Assembly: GCF_001563265.1 (NCBI RefSeq)
Contig: NZ_CP005083.1
Coordinates: forward strand, 4,185,858-4,249,857
Length of the DNA: 64,000 bases
Reading direction: 5' to 3'
DNA from: Sphingobium sp. TKS
Lineage (GTDB): Bacteria > Pseudomonadota > Alphaproteobacteria > Sphingomonadales > Sphingomonadaceae
Shown here in pieces: positions 1 through 7,837 of this stretch. The notes under the pieces are model-generated. The model was not told the origin of the DNA, searched no databases, and saw nothing but the letters and a program-made list of their open reading frames with translations. Each line of letters starts with the position of its first letter. Positions within the stretch are counted from its first letter, which is position 1. The translations under genes and the position numbers were made by a program.

Positions 1-2
1 GA

Positions 3-203
3 TTGAAAGAGGATCATTGCGGCAAGAAGCGCGATGCCTACAGCTTCCGGCATTTCTATATTTCCCAGCAGCTACGCGCCGGGGTGGATGTGTTTGTGCT
101 GGCGCGCAACACCGGCACCAGCCCCGACATGATCGACAAATTTTATGGGCAGGTCAGCGTCGAGCAGTTCAAAGATGCGCTACGACCCGACTGGATTGCA
201 TAA
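3..203 (+). CDS. Tyrosine-type site-specific recombinase, C-terminal fragment (cut by window edge)
   Basis: The frame is open at the left edge and ends at TAA 201-203, so only the last 66 residues are visible. They contain SFRHFYISQQL, which fits the R-H box of tyrosine recombinases, followed about 33 residues later by MIDKFYGQV, which fits the catalytic tyrosine (family knowledge). Tyrosine recombinases integrate phages and genomic islands, often at tRNA 3' ends. A tRNA-Ser gene lies 1 kb to the right with its 3' end facing this gene, so this could be the integrase of an island extending left of the window. The full-length protein and its activity cannot be judged from here. Confidence 0.75.
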   Translation: MKEDHCGKKRDAYSFRHFYISQQLRAGVDVFVLARNTGTSPDMIDKFYGQVSVEQFKDALRPDWIA

Positions 204-215
204 TCATGGATGGCC

Positions 216-449
216 TCATTCCATCAATAATCCGAGTTTGACATCCAACGCCTTTGCGATCTTCTCCACGACATCCAGAGACGGGTTGCGTTTCCCGCTT
301 TCGATTTCGCTTATGTAACTGCGCTTCACATCTGCTTCGAAGGCAAGCTGTTCCTGGGTCCAACCTTTTTGCGTTCGAACCCCATATGCGGCAGTCCAAC
401 CTTCCGATGGAGTGACGGCAGGTACCTCGAGCGAGAATGCGCAAAGCAC
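216..449 (-). CDS. XRE-family helix-turn-helix regulator, possibly 5'-damaged
   Basis: A 77-residue frame with a clear HTH: GWTQEQLAFEADVKRSYIS, then IESGKRNPSLDVVEKIAKAL, the usual XRE pattern. The normal first helix before the turn (a G..R.LR..KG stretch) is too short here; TAAYGVRTQKGW replaces it. The available start is a GTG at 449 with no clear ribosome site. The N-terminus therefore looks altered, by deletion or frameshift. It overlaps the opposite-strand membrane gene by 38 bases at its start. It is probably a small cargo regulator of the left-hand element, and may no longer work. Confidence 0.55.
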   Translation of the reverse strand: MLCAFSLEVPAVTPSEGWTAAYGVRTQKGWTQEQLAFEADVKRSYISEIESGKRNPSLDVVEKIAKALDVKLGLLME

Positions 450-804
450 ATTTGATTCGAATCGTTCAGTCTCCGAATCAAAATCCCTGCTCGATGTAAG
501 GCCCCATACTGGGTTGGCGAATGCGAATGCCGATCAAAGGAAGATTCTTGTGATCGCACTACTCGCTATTTCGGTGGTTTTGTTCTTGATCTTCATTCGG
601 TTGGGTTCAGCGCTGGATTACAGCCGCTCGATGATGATCCTCCCGCTCTCGGAGGTGCCCAATCCCAACGCTTTTCTGCCTTTTCAAAAAGCGACGTATA
701 GCTGGGGTATTGTGGCAAGATATGGCCCTCTGGGCGTTGTGCTCGGGCTCGTTGTGCCGATTACGCTGAGCTTCACCGCGCTTTTTGTTAAGCGGGCGAA
801 CTGA
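412..804 (+). CDS. Hypothetical inner-membrane protein, two membrane segments
   Basis: Not recognised as a named family. 130 residues from a GTG start (412). A hydrophilic, Ser/Asn-rich N-terminus (about 1-43) is followed by a strong membrane segment (about 44-62, ILVIALLAISVVLFLIFI). A loop of about 40 residues follows, then a second segment (about 105-125, LGVVLGLVVPITLSFTALF) with a short basic tail VKRAN. The predicted topology has both ends in the cytoplasm. The first 38 bases overlap the divergent XRE gene, so the true start may be a later codon. It sits in the low-density end of the putative island. Confidence 0.5.
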   Translation: MTAGTSSENAQSTFDSNRSVSESKSLLDVRPHTGLANANADQRKILVIALLAISVVLFLIFIRLGSALDYSRSMMILPLSEVPNPNAFLPFQKATYSWGIVARYGPLGVVLGLVVPITLSFTALFVKRAN

Positions 805-1201
805 CTATCAGGACGACGGTTAAGCGGCGGTGCCGAATGTCGCGTTGAATAGGTCGCGCTAATCCCGCCGTTTGTAAAAGGCGTGTGTCAGGAAAAAAGC
901 ACACCTTTTGGATAGTCCTTCGAAAAAATCCCAAAAATTCTGCGAGACATCATGAACCCCCGTCCCCCATTGCCGAATCTAAATCCCCCTCCCGGGGGCC
1001 TCTAGAAACAAGAATCCCTTCTAGTCCGCTCCGGCGCAGTAGTCCCTTCCCTGCATTGGCGACCAATCACAGATAGGCAAAGGAAGTCAAAGAAGGCTGG
1101 ACTCGTGGCATCGAACTTTCCGGGTCAGTGTGGGGCCAAATGTGGGGCTTTAAGATCGGGGAACAAAAAATGCCCCGATCTCAAGTGGATAGGGGAAAAG
1201 G
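805..1201. other. Intergenic stretch between island-edge gene and tRNA-Ser
   Basis: About 400 bases without a convincing gene; the short open frames here have no ribosome site or recognisable protein. The only structure seen is a perfect 9-bp inverted repeat at 1153-1181. The stretch next to the tRNA 3' end is where an attachment-site junction would be expected, but the second copy needed to prove it would lie outside the window. Confidence 0.5.
1153..1181 (-). terminator. Hairpin downstream of tRNA-Ser, possible terminator
   Basis: Perfect 9-bp arms AGATCGGGG/CCCCGATCT around an 11-base loop, 21 bases past the tRNA 3' end in its direction of transcription. The following bases (TTAAAGCC) are only weakly U-rich, so termination is plausible but not certain. 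Confidence 0.4.
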
Positions 1202-1293
1202 TGGCGGAGACGGAGGGATTCGAACCCTCGGTAGCCCCTTAAGGCTACGACGGTTTAGCAAACCGCTGGTTTCAGCCACTCACCCACGTCTCC
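1202..1293 (-). tRNA. tRNA-Ser (anticodon GCT)
   Basis: Read on the minus strand, the acceptor arms GGAGACG (5' end, 1293) and CGTCTCC pair over 7 bp. A G discriminator and an encoded CCA (1202-1204) follow. The anticodon loop in CGGTTTGCTAAACCG gives GCT, which decodes AGC/AGU serine. A long variable arm (GTAGCCTTAAGGGGCTAC region) and the T-arm GGTTCGAATCC are present, as expected of a class II tRNA. Total length is 92 nt including CCA. Its 3' end faces the integrase fragment at the left edge, which fits use as an integration site. Confidence 0.95.
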
Positions 1294-1523
1294 GCACGAA
1301 TTTGCCCACCGGATGAGGTGAGCAGTGGCTAGATGTCGGCCTATAGCGGCGGCTTTCATGCATGGCAACGGTCCGCAGCGGAGAAAAATCGCGCTTATTT
1401 CGAAAAGAGGATTCGGACTGGCGCGGAATCGACTCGGGTCGCCGTTCGTTCATTGTCGTTTCAGCTTGTTCCCCGATAATCTGAAATATGGTTGAAGTGC
1501 GGGTTCTTTGGGGAGTAGCGGGC

Positions 1524-2336
1524 ATGATCGGGATTTTGGGGCGGGTATCGGCCCGCGCAGCGCGGGCGGGCGCTCTGGCGGTCGCGCTGGCGGGCATGAC
1601 GCTGGCGCCGGTCGCCGCACAGGCGCAAGTGCGCACCGTCGATCCCAACAGCGCCATCGATTCCGACCTGGCGCCCGTGCCGCAGCAGAACAGCACGCCC
1701 AGCGATCCGGGCATCGATCCCGACGTCCAGTCGGGCAGCAGCGCGCCCGCCGACAGCGGCGCGCCCTATAATCCGCCCCCGGCCGCTTCAGACTCCACGG
1801 CGACCGGCGCGCCAGTGACGGCCAACTCTCCCCCCGCGGCGATCGCTCCCGGCGATTCCTATCAGCAGGACGACCTGATCGGCGCGGCCGAGGGAGTGTT
1901 CGGCAAGGGCGCGGCAGGGCTGGCCGGCATCATCGAGAAGATCCTGAAGGATCAGGGCCGGCCCAATGCCTATATTGCCGGGCGCGAGGCGTCGGGCGCG
2001 TTCGTCGTCGGCCTGCGCTATGGTTCGGGCACGCTCAATCACAAGATCGAGGGCAAGCGCGAGGTCTATTGGACCGGCCCGTCCATCGGCTTCGACGTGG
2101 GCGGCAATGCGGCCAATACCTTCGTGCTCGTTTACAATCTCTACGATACCCAGGAACTTTATCACCGCTTCCCGGCAGCCGAGGGCACGGCCTATCTGGT
2201 GGGCGGCTTCACCGCCAGCTATCTGCGCTGGGGCAGCGTGGTGCTGATCCCGATCCGGCTGGGCGTGGGTTACCGGCTGGGCGTCAACGCCGGTTACATG
2301 AAGTTCACCGAGAAGCGGAACTGGCTGCCCTTCTGA
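1524..2336 (+). CDS. eipA: EipA family protein (DUF1134), periplasmic envelope-integrity protein
   Basis: The C-terminal half carries the DUF1134 pattern: AEGVFGKGAAGLAGIIEK, GRPNAYIAGREASGAF, VVGLRYGSGTL, VYWTGPSIGFDVGGNA, and the ending FTEKRNWLPF. The Brucella member EipA is a periplasmic protein needed for cell-envelope integrity (family knowledge). The start at ATG 1524 is chosen because GGGAG lies 8 bases upstream; a frame 12 codons longer exists but lacks a ribosome site. A signal peptide spans about residues 1-34 (ending APVAAQAQ). A Pro/Ala/Ser-rich linker follows before the domain. It is a single gene between tRNA-Ser and the convergent dinB. Confidence 0.88.
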   Translation: MIGILGRVSARAARAGALAVALAGMTLAPVAAQAQVRTVDPNSAIDSDLAPVPQQNSTPSDPGIDPDVQSGSSAPADSGAPYNPPPAASDSTATGAPVTANSPPAAIAPGDSYQQDDLIGAAEGVFGKGAAGLAGIIEKILKDQGRPNAYIAGREASGAFVVGLRYGSGTLNHKIEGKREVYWTGPSIGFDVGGNAANTFVLVYNLYDTQELYHRFPAAEGTAYLVGGFTASYLRWGSVVLIPIRLGVGYRLGVNAGYMKFTEKRNWLPF

Positions 2337-2340
2337 ACCG

Positions 2341-3423
2341 TCAGAGCAGGAGGCGGAGCTGTTCGCCCGCCTCCCCGTCCGGTTCCTCCTGATCGAGATT
2401 GTGGACGCCCAGACCCAATAGCCGCGCCCCCATGCGTAGCGGCAATTGGGCGCGCAGCAGCGCCCGGCCCGTCTCCGCCAATATGTCGGGCGAGCGCACC
2501 GGGCCGCCGAAGCTTTTCGACCGCGTGATGATCCTGAAATCCGCGAACTTGACCTTGAGCACGACCGTCCGGCCATAGGCGCCGCTCTTTTCGATGCGGC
2601 TCCAGAGGTTGACTGCGATCCTGTCGATTTCCGTGATCAGCGCGTCCTCGGTCGTCAGATCGTCGAAGAAAGTATCCTCGACGCTGACCGATTTGCGTTC
2701 CTGCCGTTCGTGCACGGGGCGGTCGTCCTCGCCCCGCGAGGCGCGATAATAATAATGGGCGGCGCTGCCGAAATGATGCTGGAGGAAGGCCAGATTGCGA
2801 GCGCGCAAATCCGCGCCGGTTTCTATGCCGAGCGCCTGCATCCGCTTCGCCGTGACCGGCCCCACGCCATGGATGCGCCGCACCGGCATGTTCGCGATGA
2901 AGGCCGCCCCTTCCTCCGGCCGGACGACGCAGATGCCGTCGGGCTTGTTCTGGTCGGACGCCAGCTTGGCGATCAGCTTGTTATAGGACACTCCAGCCGA
3001 AGCGGTGAGCCCGGTTTCCTCCCGGATCAGGCGGCGGATTTCCTCCGCTATGCGCGTGGCCGAAGCGATGCCCGGCTTGTTCAGCGTGACGTCGAGATAG
3101 GCTTCGTCCAGCGAAAGCGGCTGGATGATGTCAGTGAAGCGCGAGAAAATCTCCCGCACCTGCGCCGAAACAGCGCGATAGACCTCGAAACGGGGGCGGA
3201 CGAACAGCAGGTCGGGGCAGAGCCGCCGCGCCCTGGCGCCGGGCATGGCGGAGCGGACGCCATATTTGCGCGCTTCATAGCTGGCCGTCGCGACTACGCC
3301 GCGCGGACCGCCGCCGCCGACCGCCAGCGGCTTGCCGCGAAGGCTGGGATCGTCACGCTGCTCGACCGACGCGTAAAAGGCATCCATGTCGATATGGATG
3401 ATCTTGCGCGGCGGGACTTCCAT
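2341..3423 (-). CDS. dinB: DNA polymerase IV (Y-family translesion polymerase)
   Basis: 360 residues, normal length for DinB. Metal-binding D12 lies in HIDMDAFYASVE, and D106/E107 lie in SLDEAYLD, the Y-family active site. The helix-hairpin-helix region IHGVGPVTAKRMQALGI and the little-finger domain follow. The C-terminus ends EQLRLLL, matching the QLxLxL-type motif that binds the beta sliding clamp. It copies past damaged bases with low fidelity. It converges on eipA with only 4 bases between the stops. No LexA-box-like operator was recognised upstream. Confidence 0.95.
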   Translation of the reverse strand: MEVPPRKIIHIDMDAFYASVEQRDDPSLRGKPLAVGGGGPRGVVATASYEARKYGVRSAMPGARARRLCPDLLFVRPRFEVYRAVSAQVREIFSRFTDIIQPLSLDEAYLDVTLNKPGIASATRIAEEIRRLIREETGLTASAGVSYNKLIAKLASDQNKPDGICVVRPEEGAAFIANMPVRRIHGVGPVTAKRMQALGIETGADLRARNLAFLQHHFGSAAHYYYRASRGEDDRPVHERQERKSVSVEDTFFDDLTTEDALITEIDRIAVNLWSRIEKSGAYGRTVVLKVKFADFRIITRSKSFGGPVRSPDILAETGRALLRAQLPLRMGARLLGLGVHNLDQEEPDGEAGEQLRLLL

Positions 3424-3495
3424 GGTCCGCGCTTATGCCACAGGGCGGAACGGAAGGGAAACGGAAGCCGCTCCTCAGCACCGCCCGCGCCAACC

Positions 3496-4020
3496 TCATT
3501 TCTTGTCCTTGAGCGACAGCAGCGCGGCGAAGGGACTGGCTTGCTCCTCGCTCAGCACGCCCGCTTCGCGCAGGATGCTGTCAGCTTTAGGCGAGCGCGG
3601 GTAGGGCGTCATGGCCAGCGCCACCGTCTCGGCAACCGCTTCGCCCATGTCGATGACCAGGCCGTCGAAACCTATTGTGTCGCAATCCTCCGCGTCCAGT
3701 TCCAGCTCGTCCGCTTCGGGCACCTCTGCGCCTTCCTTGACGAAGCGCAGGAGGAAATCGGTATCCACCTTTTCAGGCACCGCCACGCTGGTCGCGACGC
3801 AGGGCTGGGCCAGCGCGGCACGCACCCTCCCCTTGGCGAAGATAGCGCCATTTTCTTCGCTCAACGCATAATCCGCCTCCAGCCGGTCGAGAGCGAGCAG
3901 ATGGAAGCGCTTGGCCAACGCCTCGCGTTCGGCGGCGTCGGCGGTGATGGTCACCGGCTGCGCATGGCGGGCAAGCTGATCGATTCGGACAGGCCGCGAA
4001 AATTCGGGAACAGCGTTCAT
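3496..4020 (-). CDS. DUF177 / YceD-family protein
   Basis: 174 residues, starting MNAVPEFSRPVRIDQL. The centre carries the DUF177 pattern: an acidic FVKEGAEVPEADELELD region and DTIGFDGLVIDMGEAVAE, then LAMTPYPRSP near the end. In E. coli the relative YceD influences 23S rRNA accumulation. In alphaproteobacteria the gene commonly follows the cytochrome bc1 chaperone gene, as here. Its ATG overlaps the upstream stop as ATGA (4017-4020), so the two are co-translated. The molecular role is not established. Confidence 0.85.
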   Translation of the reverse strand: MNAVPEFSRPVRIDQLARHAQPVTITADAAEREALAKRFHLLALDRLEADYALSEENGAIFAKGRVRAALAQPCVATSVAVPEKVDTDFLLRFVKEGAEVPEADELELDAEDCDTIGFDGLVIDMGEAVAETVALAMTPYPRSPKADSILREAGVLSEEQASPFAALLSLKDKK

Positions 4021-4532
4021 CCAAGGTCTCCCGCCGTCAGGGCATCGCGGCTGAGGCAGCCGAGCCTGACCCAGCGCGAGCGCAGATGCGATTCGACATG
4101 AGCCAGCGCATCGGCGGACGGCGCCTCGCCACGATAGAGATTGCGCGCGATCGCTTCGCTGAGTTCCGCTTCGCCCGACAGCGCCGCGCGATAGGCCGCA
4201 AGACGCCCGCCCAGCGCGCTCACCATGCGGCCGATATGCTTGCCCACGACGACATCGCCAATGCCCTCCTGCCGGAGCTGGCCGTCCATATCGTCCACGA
4301 ACAGCTCGGTCAGCCAGACGCTTTCCTGGCGTCCGCCCTGCGCCTCCAGCCGCATCAACGCTTGCGCGAGGATGGCGACGATCATGTCGAACCGCCCGTC
4401 CATCGTGTCGGGAACCTGCCCCTCCACATACCAATGGGGCTGCCGACCTTCCGCGACGATGGCGTTATAAAGGGTACGCATCGCGTCCTTGGGGTCGCTC
4501 TGTGCGAACAGACGCTGAAAGATGCTGGGCAT
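4017..4532 (-). CDS. Ubiquinol-cytochrome c chaperone family protein (Cbp3/UQCC1-like)
   Basis: 171 residues from ATG 4532 (MPSIFQRLF). Family features include YNAIVAEGRQPHWY, VPDTMDGRFDMIVAIL and a Trp-Leu-Thr-Glu-Leu-Phe-Val-Asp-Asp-Met stretch, then GIGDVVVGKHIGRM. The mitochondrial relatives Cbp3/UQCC1 help make cytochrome b of complex III; a similar role for the bacterial bc1 complex is inferred. It is the first gene of a two-gene unit with the DUF177 protein. It is divergent from bamE across a 142-base gap that must hold both promoters. Confidence 0.85.
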   Translation of the reverse strand: MPSIFQRLFAQSDPKDAMRTLYNAIVAEGRQPHWYVEGQVPDTMDGRFDMIVAILAQALMRLEAQGGRQESVWLTELFVDDMDGQLRQEGIGDVVVGKHIGRMVSALGGRLAAYRAALSGEAELSEAIARNLYRGEAPSADALAHVESHLRSRWVRLGCLSRDALTAGDLG

Positions 4533-4674
4533 GACTGTGACTGTTTCCTGGCTGAACCGAACGGCGGCCCCTTGCCGAGGCCCGCGCATTTCCATATTGA
4601 TCGCCCGGCCGCCCGATGCAATGGCGGCTTTGTTTTTCGGCAAGGTCCGGGGCGTGCCCCCGCAGGAGAAGTTC

Positions 4675-5190
4675 ATGCGCCAGTTCAGCCGCCAATCCCG
4701 CACCGGGCGGATTTTGCTTGGCGCAGGCCTTTGCGCGCTGCTTCTGGGCGCGTCGGGCTGCACCCGCATCCGCACCCATCAGGGCTATCAGGTCGACAAG
4801 CTGCTGGTCGATTCGGTGCAGCCGGGCATCGACAACCGCGCATCGGTGGAAGGAACGCTGGGCCGGCCGAGCTTTACCGCGCAGTTCGGTGACCAGGACT
4901 GGTATTATGTGTCGCGGGACATGCGCTCGCTCGCTTTTTCAAACCCCAAGCCGGTGTCGCAGACCGTGCTGCACGTCCGCTTCGATGCGGCCGGCAATGT
5001 CGTGGCTGTGGACCGCATGGGACTGGAGCAAGTCGCGAAGATTTCCCCTGCGGGCGACAAGACGCCGACGCTGGGCCGCCATCGCAGCCTGTTCGATGAG
5101 ATTTTCGGCAATATCGGCGCGGTCGGCGCCGGCGGCATGGGCGGCGGTGGCGGCGGCAGCAACACCGGCGGCGGCCCGAACGGTAGCTGA
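4675..5190 (+). CDS. bamE: Outer membrane assembly lipoprotein BamE
   Basis: 171 residues. ATG 4675 is chosen because AGGAGA precedes it and a signal sequence starts there. A lipobox GASGC puts the lipidated Cys at residue 29. The SmpA/OmlA core follows: GYQVDKLLVDSVQPGIDNRA, VEGTLGRPSF, and DWYYVSRDMRSLAF. BamE is an accessory subunit of the BAM complex that folds outer-membrane barrels. The C-terminal 25 residues are a Gly/Asn/Ser-rich tail (GGMGGGGGGSN), probably disordered. It is transcribed away from the chaperone gene. Confidence 0.92.
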   Translation: MRQFSRQSRTGRILLGAGLCALLLGASGCTRIRTHQGYQVDKLLVDSVQPGIDNRASVEGTLGRPSFTAQFGDQDWYYVSRDMRSLAFSNPKPVSQTVLHVRFDAAGNVVAVDRMGLEQVAKISPAGDKTPTLGRHRSLFDEIFGNIGAVGAGGMGGGGGGSNTGGGPNGS

Positions 5191-5229
5191 AGGGCAGTAT
5201 AGCATGTCATCCCGGCGGACGTTGGGGTT

Positions 5230-6144
5230 TCATCCTGCCCTATCACCTGAGATCCTTTGCATCGACGCCTTGAGCATCGTTGCAACGCCCTGCTCCAAGG
5301 GCATCGGAGAATAGCCCAACGCCTTCAACCGGTGGATATTGAGGGCAGGAAATCCGCAATCTTCCCTCGCTCCGGCCTCATGCACCACCGATACGCCACT
5401 GCGCTCTGCCAACAATTGCGCCAGTTCCGCGATAGTGGTGCATACGCCGCTCCCGACATTGAACGGCCCGGCCCTGTCGCTGGCCAGCAACAGCAGCATC
5501 GCCTTCGCCACATCCTCGACATGGACGAGGTCCGAACCGAACGCTCCCGTGCCATGGATGCGGATCGGCCCGCCATTGGCTGCGGCTTGCGCCATAGCGC
5601 CAAGCGCGCCGCTCTGCTGACCCGGCCCATAGACCGAAGCCAATCGCAGCGTCTGGAGCAGGACGTCCTCCCCCCGGCAGCGCTCCGCAGCATAGATTTC
5701 CTGGCCGACCTTCGAACCGAGATAATAGCCCCTGCTGCGCGGAAAGAGCGGCGCATGCTCATCCGGCGGCTCGGTGGCCGGGGCATAGGCATTGGCGCTG
5801 CTCGCCTGCATGATCCGCCCCACGCCCGCCCGCAGCGCTGCATCGACCAGTTTGAGCGTAGCAAGCACATTGATCCGCCAGCAGCGCTCCGCTTCGGCCG
5901 GATCGCGATGGTCGGAGGGAATATGCGCGGCAAGATGGACCAGCGCCGTGCAACCGCCCAGCCCCGCGCTCTCGACAGCCGAAAGGTCGAGAAAAGCCCA
6001 TTCATCCACCGGATCAGCGTCAGGCGGACGGCGACGGGCTAGGTGGCGGATGCGCCAGCCTTTTCGGCGCGCGGCCACCGCGAAATGACGGCCGACAAAG
6101 CCCGAACCGCCGGTCAGGGCCAGCAAGGGAGCGTCGCCGCTCAT
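5230..6144 (-). CDS. NAD(P)-dependent sugar epimerase/dehydratase (extended SDR)
   Basis: 304 residues. The nucleotide-binding loop TGGSGFVG occupies residues 11-18. An LVHLAAHIPSDH stretch, the catalytic Tyr-Lys pair in YYLGSKVGQE, and RLASVYGPGQ follow, all typical of nucleotide-sugar epimerases. The substrate cannot be told from sequence. Its ATG overlaps the stop of the ATP-grasp gene (6141-6144). It is the last gene of a tightly overlapping six-gene run transcribed leftwards from about 10,962. It probably makes or modifies a sugar nucleotide for the EPS locus. Confidence 0.85.
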   Translation of the reverse strand: MSGDAPLLALTGGSGFVGRHFAVAARRKGWRIRHLARRRPPDADPVDEWAFLDLSAVESAGLGGCTALVHLAAHIPSDHRDPAEAERCWRINVLATLKLVDAALRAGVGRIMQASSANAYAPATEPPDEHAPLFPRSRGYYLGSKVGQEIYAAERCRGEDVLLQTLRLASVYGPGQQSGALGAMAQAAANGGPIRIHGTGAFGSDLVHVEDVAKAMLLLLASDRAGPFNVGSGVCTTIAELAQLLAERSGVSVVHEAGAREDCGFPALNIHRLKALGYSPMPLEQGVATMLKASMQRISGDRAG

Positions 6145-7124
6145 TGCACCGCGTCGATGCGCTCCTGCGGCACGAACATCTCGTCCAGATAGCGCAGGAT
6201 CACCCCCGACCGCACCGGCGGCTGCACGATCGGCGTGCCATGGAGCAGTTTCCGCACGCACATCTCCACCTCGTTGAAGCCCGCCATGGCGCGCAGCGGC
6301 GTCGTGCCGGAAAAGCGGGCATTGATTTCGAACACGCGGGGAGTTCCATCGGGATCGGTGCGGAACTGGAAATTGGCGGGACCATAGGGTTGCAGCGCCC
6401 GGCCGAGCGCCCGCACCTGTTCGTTCAATTCGGGATAGTCGGCGGCATAGGCGCGATAGGTGTTTCCGTCGCGCAGGTCGCGGCGCATCACGATCGACGC
6501 CTGCACCTCGCCATCGAAGACGAGCGTGCTGGCGGTGAACTCGCAATCGGGGTCGCCGACGCATTGCTGAATGACGAGACCGCTACGCCCTTCCCGCGCC
6601 AGCGCCAGTTCGGCGCGATCATGGACGAGCGATACGCCGACCGATCGGGCGCCGATGCGCGGCTTGACCACCAGCGGAAAGCCGACATGGGCGATCAGCG
6701 CCTCTACCGCTTCCTCATCCTCGGCGGCGGCCGAAGCGGGGTGAGGCAGGCCCACGCTCGCGAAGAAGCGCGCGGTTTCCAGCTTGTCGTCGGCAATGGC
6801 GACGACGCGGGGATCGCTGACCAGCACATGCGTCCCGAACAGCGCCTCCAGCCGGTGCCGTTCCGCCGCGAACCAGGACAGCTCGACATCGGTGCCGACC
6901 AGCACGGCATCGGGCCGCTCCCGGTCCAGCAACTGATGGATTCGGTCGCCAAAGGCCGGGTCATTGGCGAAGGGCAGACGATAGGCGCCGTCCGCCCAAT
7001 AAAGGCCCGCTGACAGCGGATTGGGATCGGCCGCGATCACGCTGCACCCCAATGTCGATTGCCGCAGCGACTTGATGATGCCCTGCCCCAGGACCGCGCC
7101 CGCGCCGGTGACGAGAATCTTCAT
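6141..7124 (-). CDS. ATP-grasp ligase, carbamoyl-phosphate-synthase-like
   Basis: 327 residues. The N-terminal Rossmann-like start is ILVTGAGAVLGQGIIKSL. A preATP-grasp region follows (GTDVELSWFAAERH, VVAIADDKLETARFF). The ATP-grasp fold comes next: FPLVVKPRIGARSVGV, the FEINARFSGTTPLRA metal-binding signature, and NEVEMCVRKLLHG. ATP-grasp enzymes join a carboxylate to an amine via an acyl phosphate. Relatives lie in many polysaccharide clusters without known substrates; an amide decoration of a sugar is a guess. ATGA overlaps link it to both neighbours, so the set is co-translated. Confidence 0.82.
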   Translation of the reverse strand: MKILVTGAGAVLGQGIIKSLRQSTLGCSVIAADPNPLSAGLYWADGAYRLPFANDPAFGDRIHQLLDRERPDAVLVGTDVELSWFAAERHRLEALFGTHVLVSDPRVVAIADDKLETARFFASVGLPHPASAAAEDEEAVEALIAHVGFPLVVKPRIGARSVGVSLVHDRAELALAREGRSGLVIQQCVGDPDCEFTASTLVFDGEVQASIVMRRDLRDGNTYRAYAADYPELNEQVRALGRALQPYGPANFQFRTDPDGTPRVFEINARFSGTTPLRAMAGFNEVEMCVRKLLHGTPIVQPPVRSGVILRYLDEMFVPQERIDAVQ

Positions 7125-7837
7125 GCGAAGAATCGGCAGAGCCGCTCCTGCGTGGGCGCGGACAGGGTGGTGGCGCGGATGGCGTGCATCTGGTCCTCCG
7201 GATCGAAATCGATGTCGCGGCTTTCGATGGTCACAAAATCTCCCCTGATTTCGATCATCGCCCATTTCGGCGTCCGGTCCCGGTCGTCGCGGGGCTGACC
7301 GAGCGAGGCGAGGGTGAAGATGGTGGCGGCGTCGCAATCATAGCGGCGATGCCGGTGAACATGGCCGAACAGGCCGTAGCGAAAGCCGCGCACCGCCACC
7401 ATCGCGGCGGCTTCCTCCGCCTCCTGCGCCGAACGGATATAGCGCCAGTCGCCAAAGTCGAAGGGATTGGCATGAGCAGCGAACAGCGGCCCCTGCGACC
7501 AGCTATCCCGCCAGTCGAATGCCTTCATGCAGCCGGGAGGAATATGGGCGTCGGTCCAGTCGATGCTCTCGCGCAGCCAGTCGGGCAGGTCGGCGCGAAC
7601 GGCCTCCGCCGCGGGCGATTCCTGGTAGAGCAGGTCGTGATTGCCCCGGACCAGGACCGCGCCGTCACGCGCCGCCGCGCCCTGCACCAGTTCCAGCGTC
7701 TCCAGCGGCTGCACGCCATAGGTGAGGAGATCGCCCAGGATCAGCATCCGGTCGAATCCTTCCCGCCGCGCAGCGGTAAGGGCCAGTTGCAGCGAATCGC
7801 TGGCGGCATGGATATCGGTCAATGCCGCTATTCGCAT
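7121..7837 (-). CDS. Calcineurin-like metallophosphoesterase
   Basis: 238 residues with the complete metal-binding set: D8 and H10 in TDIHA, ILGDLLTYG, VRGNHDLLYQ, a His in AAHANPF, and GLFGHVHRHRRYD. These match YfcE/YvnB-type phosphodiesterases. The substrate is unknown. There is no signal peptide, so it acts in the cytoplasm. It overlaps the glycosyltransferase upstream by 10 bases and the ATP-grasp gene downstream by 4. A phosphoesterase is an unusual member of an EPS operon; it could hydrolyse a sugar phosphate or nucleotide intermediate (inference). Confidence 0.85.
   Translation of the reverse strand: MRIAALTDIHAASDSLQLALTAARREGFDRMLILGDLLTYGVQPLETLELVQGAAARDGAVLVRGNHDLLYQESPAAEAVRADLPDWLRESIDWTDAHIPPGCMKAFDWRDSWSQGPLFAAHANPFDFGDWRYIRSAQEAEEAAAMVAVRGFRYGLFGHVHRHRRYDCDAATIFTLASLGQPRDDRDRTPKWAMIEIRGDFVTIESRDIDFDPEDQMHAIRATTLSAPTQERLCRFFA

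Noticed and set aside
885..1076. 63-codon frame left of tRNA-Ser
   Set aside because: No ribosome site, low-complexity Pro/Ser/Arg peptide, no family; treated as intergenic.
1128..1316. Short open frame running through tRNA-Ser
   Set aside because: It reads the complement of the tRNA; the GDGGIRTL-type peptide is a well-known artefact of antisense tRNA-Ser reading, with no ribosome site.
2446..4101. Long plus-strand open frame across dinB and DUF177
   Set aside because: Antisense shadow of two recognised genes; no start signal and no recognisable protein.
5206..5240. Half REP-like sequence (GTCATCCCGGCGG) after bamE
   Set aside because: Only one arm is visible and it runs into the epimerase coding end; too weak to count as a repeat copy.
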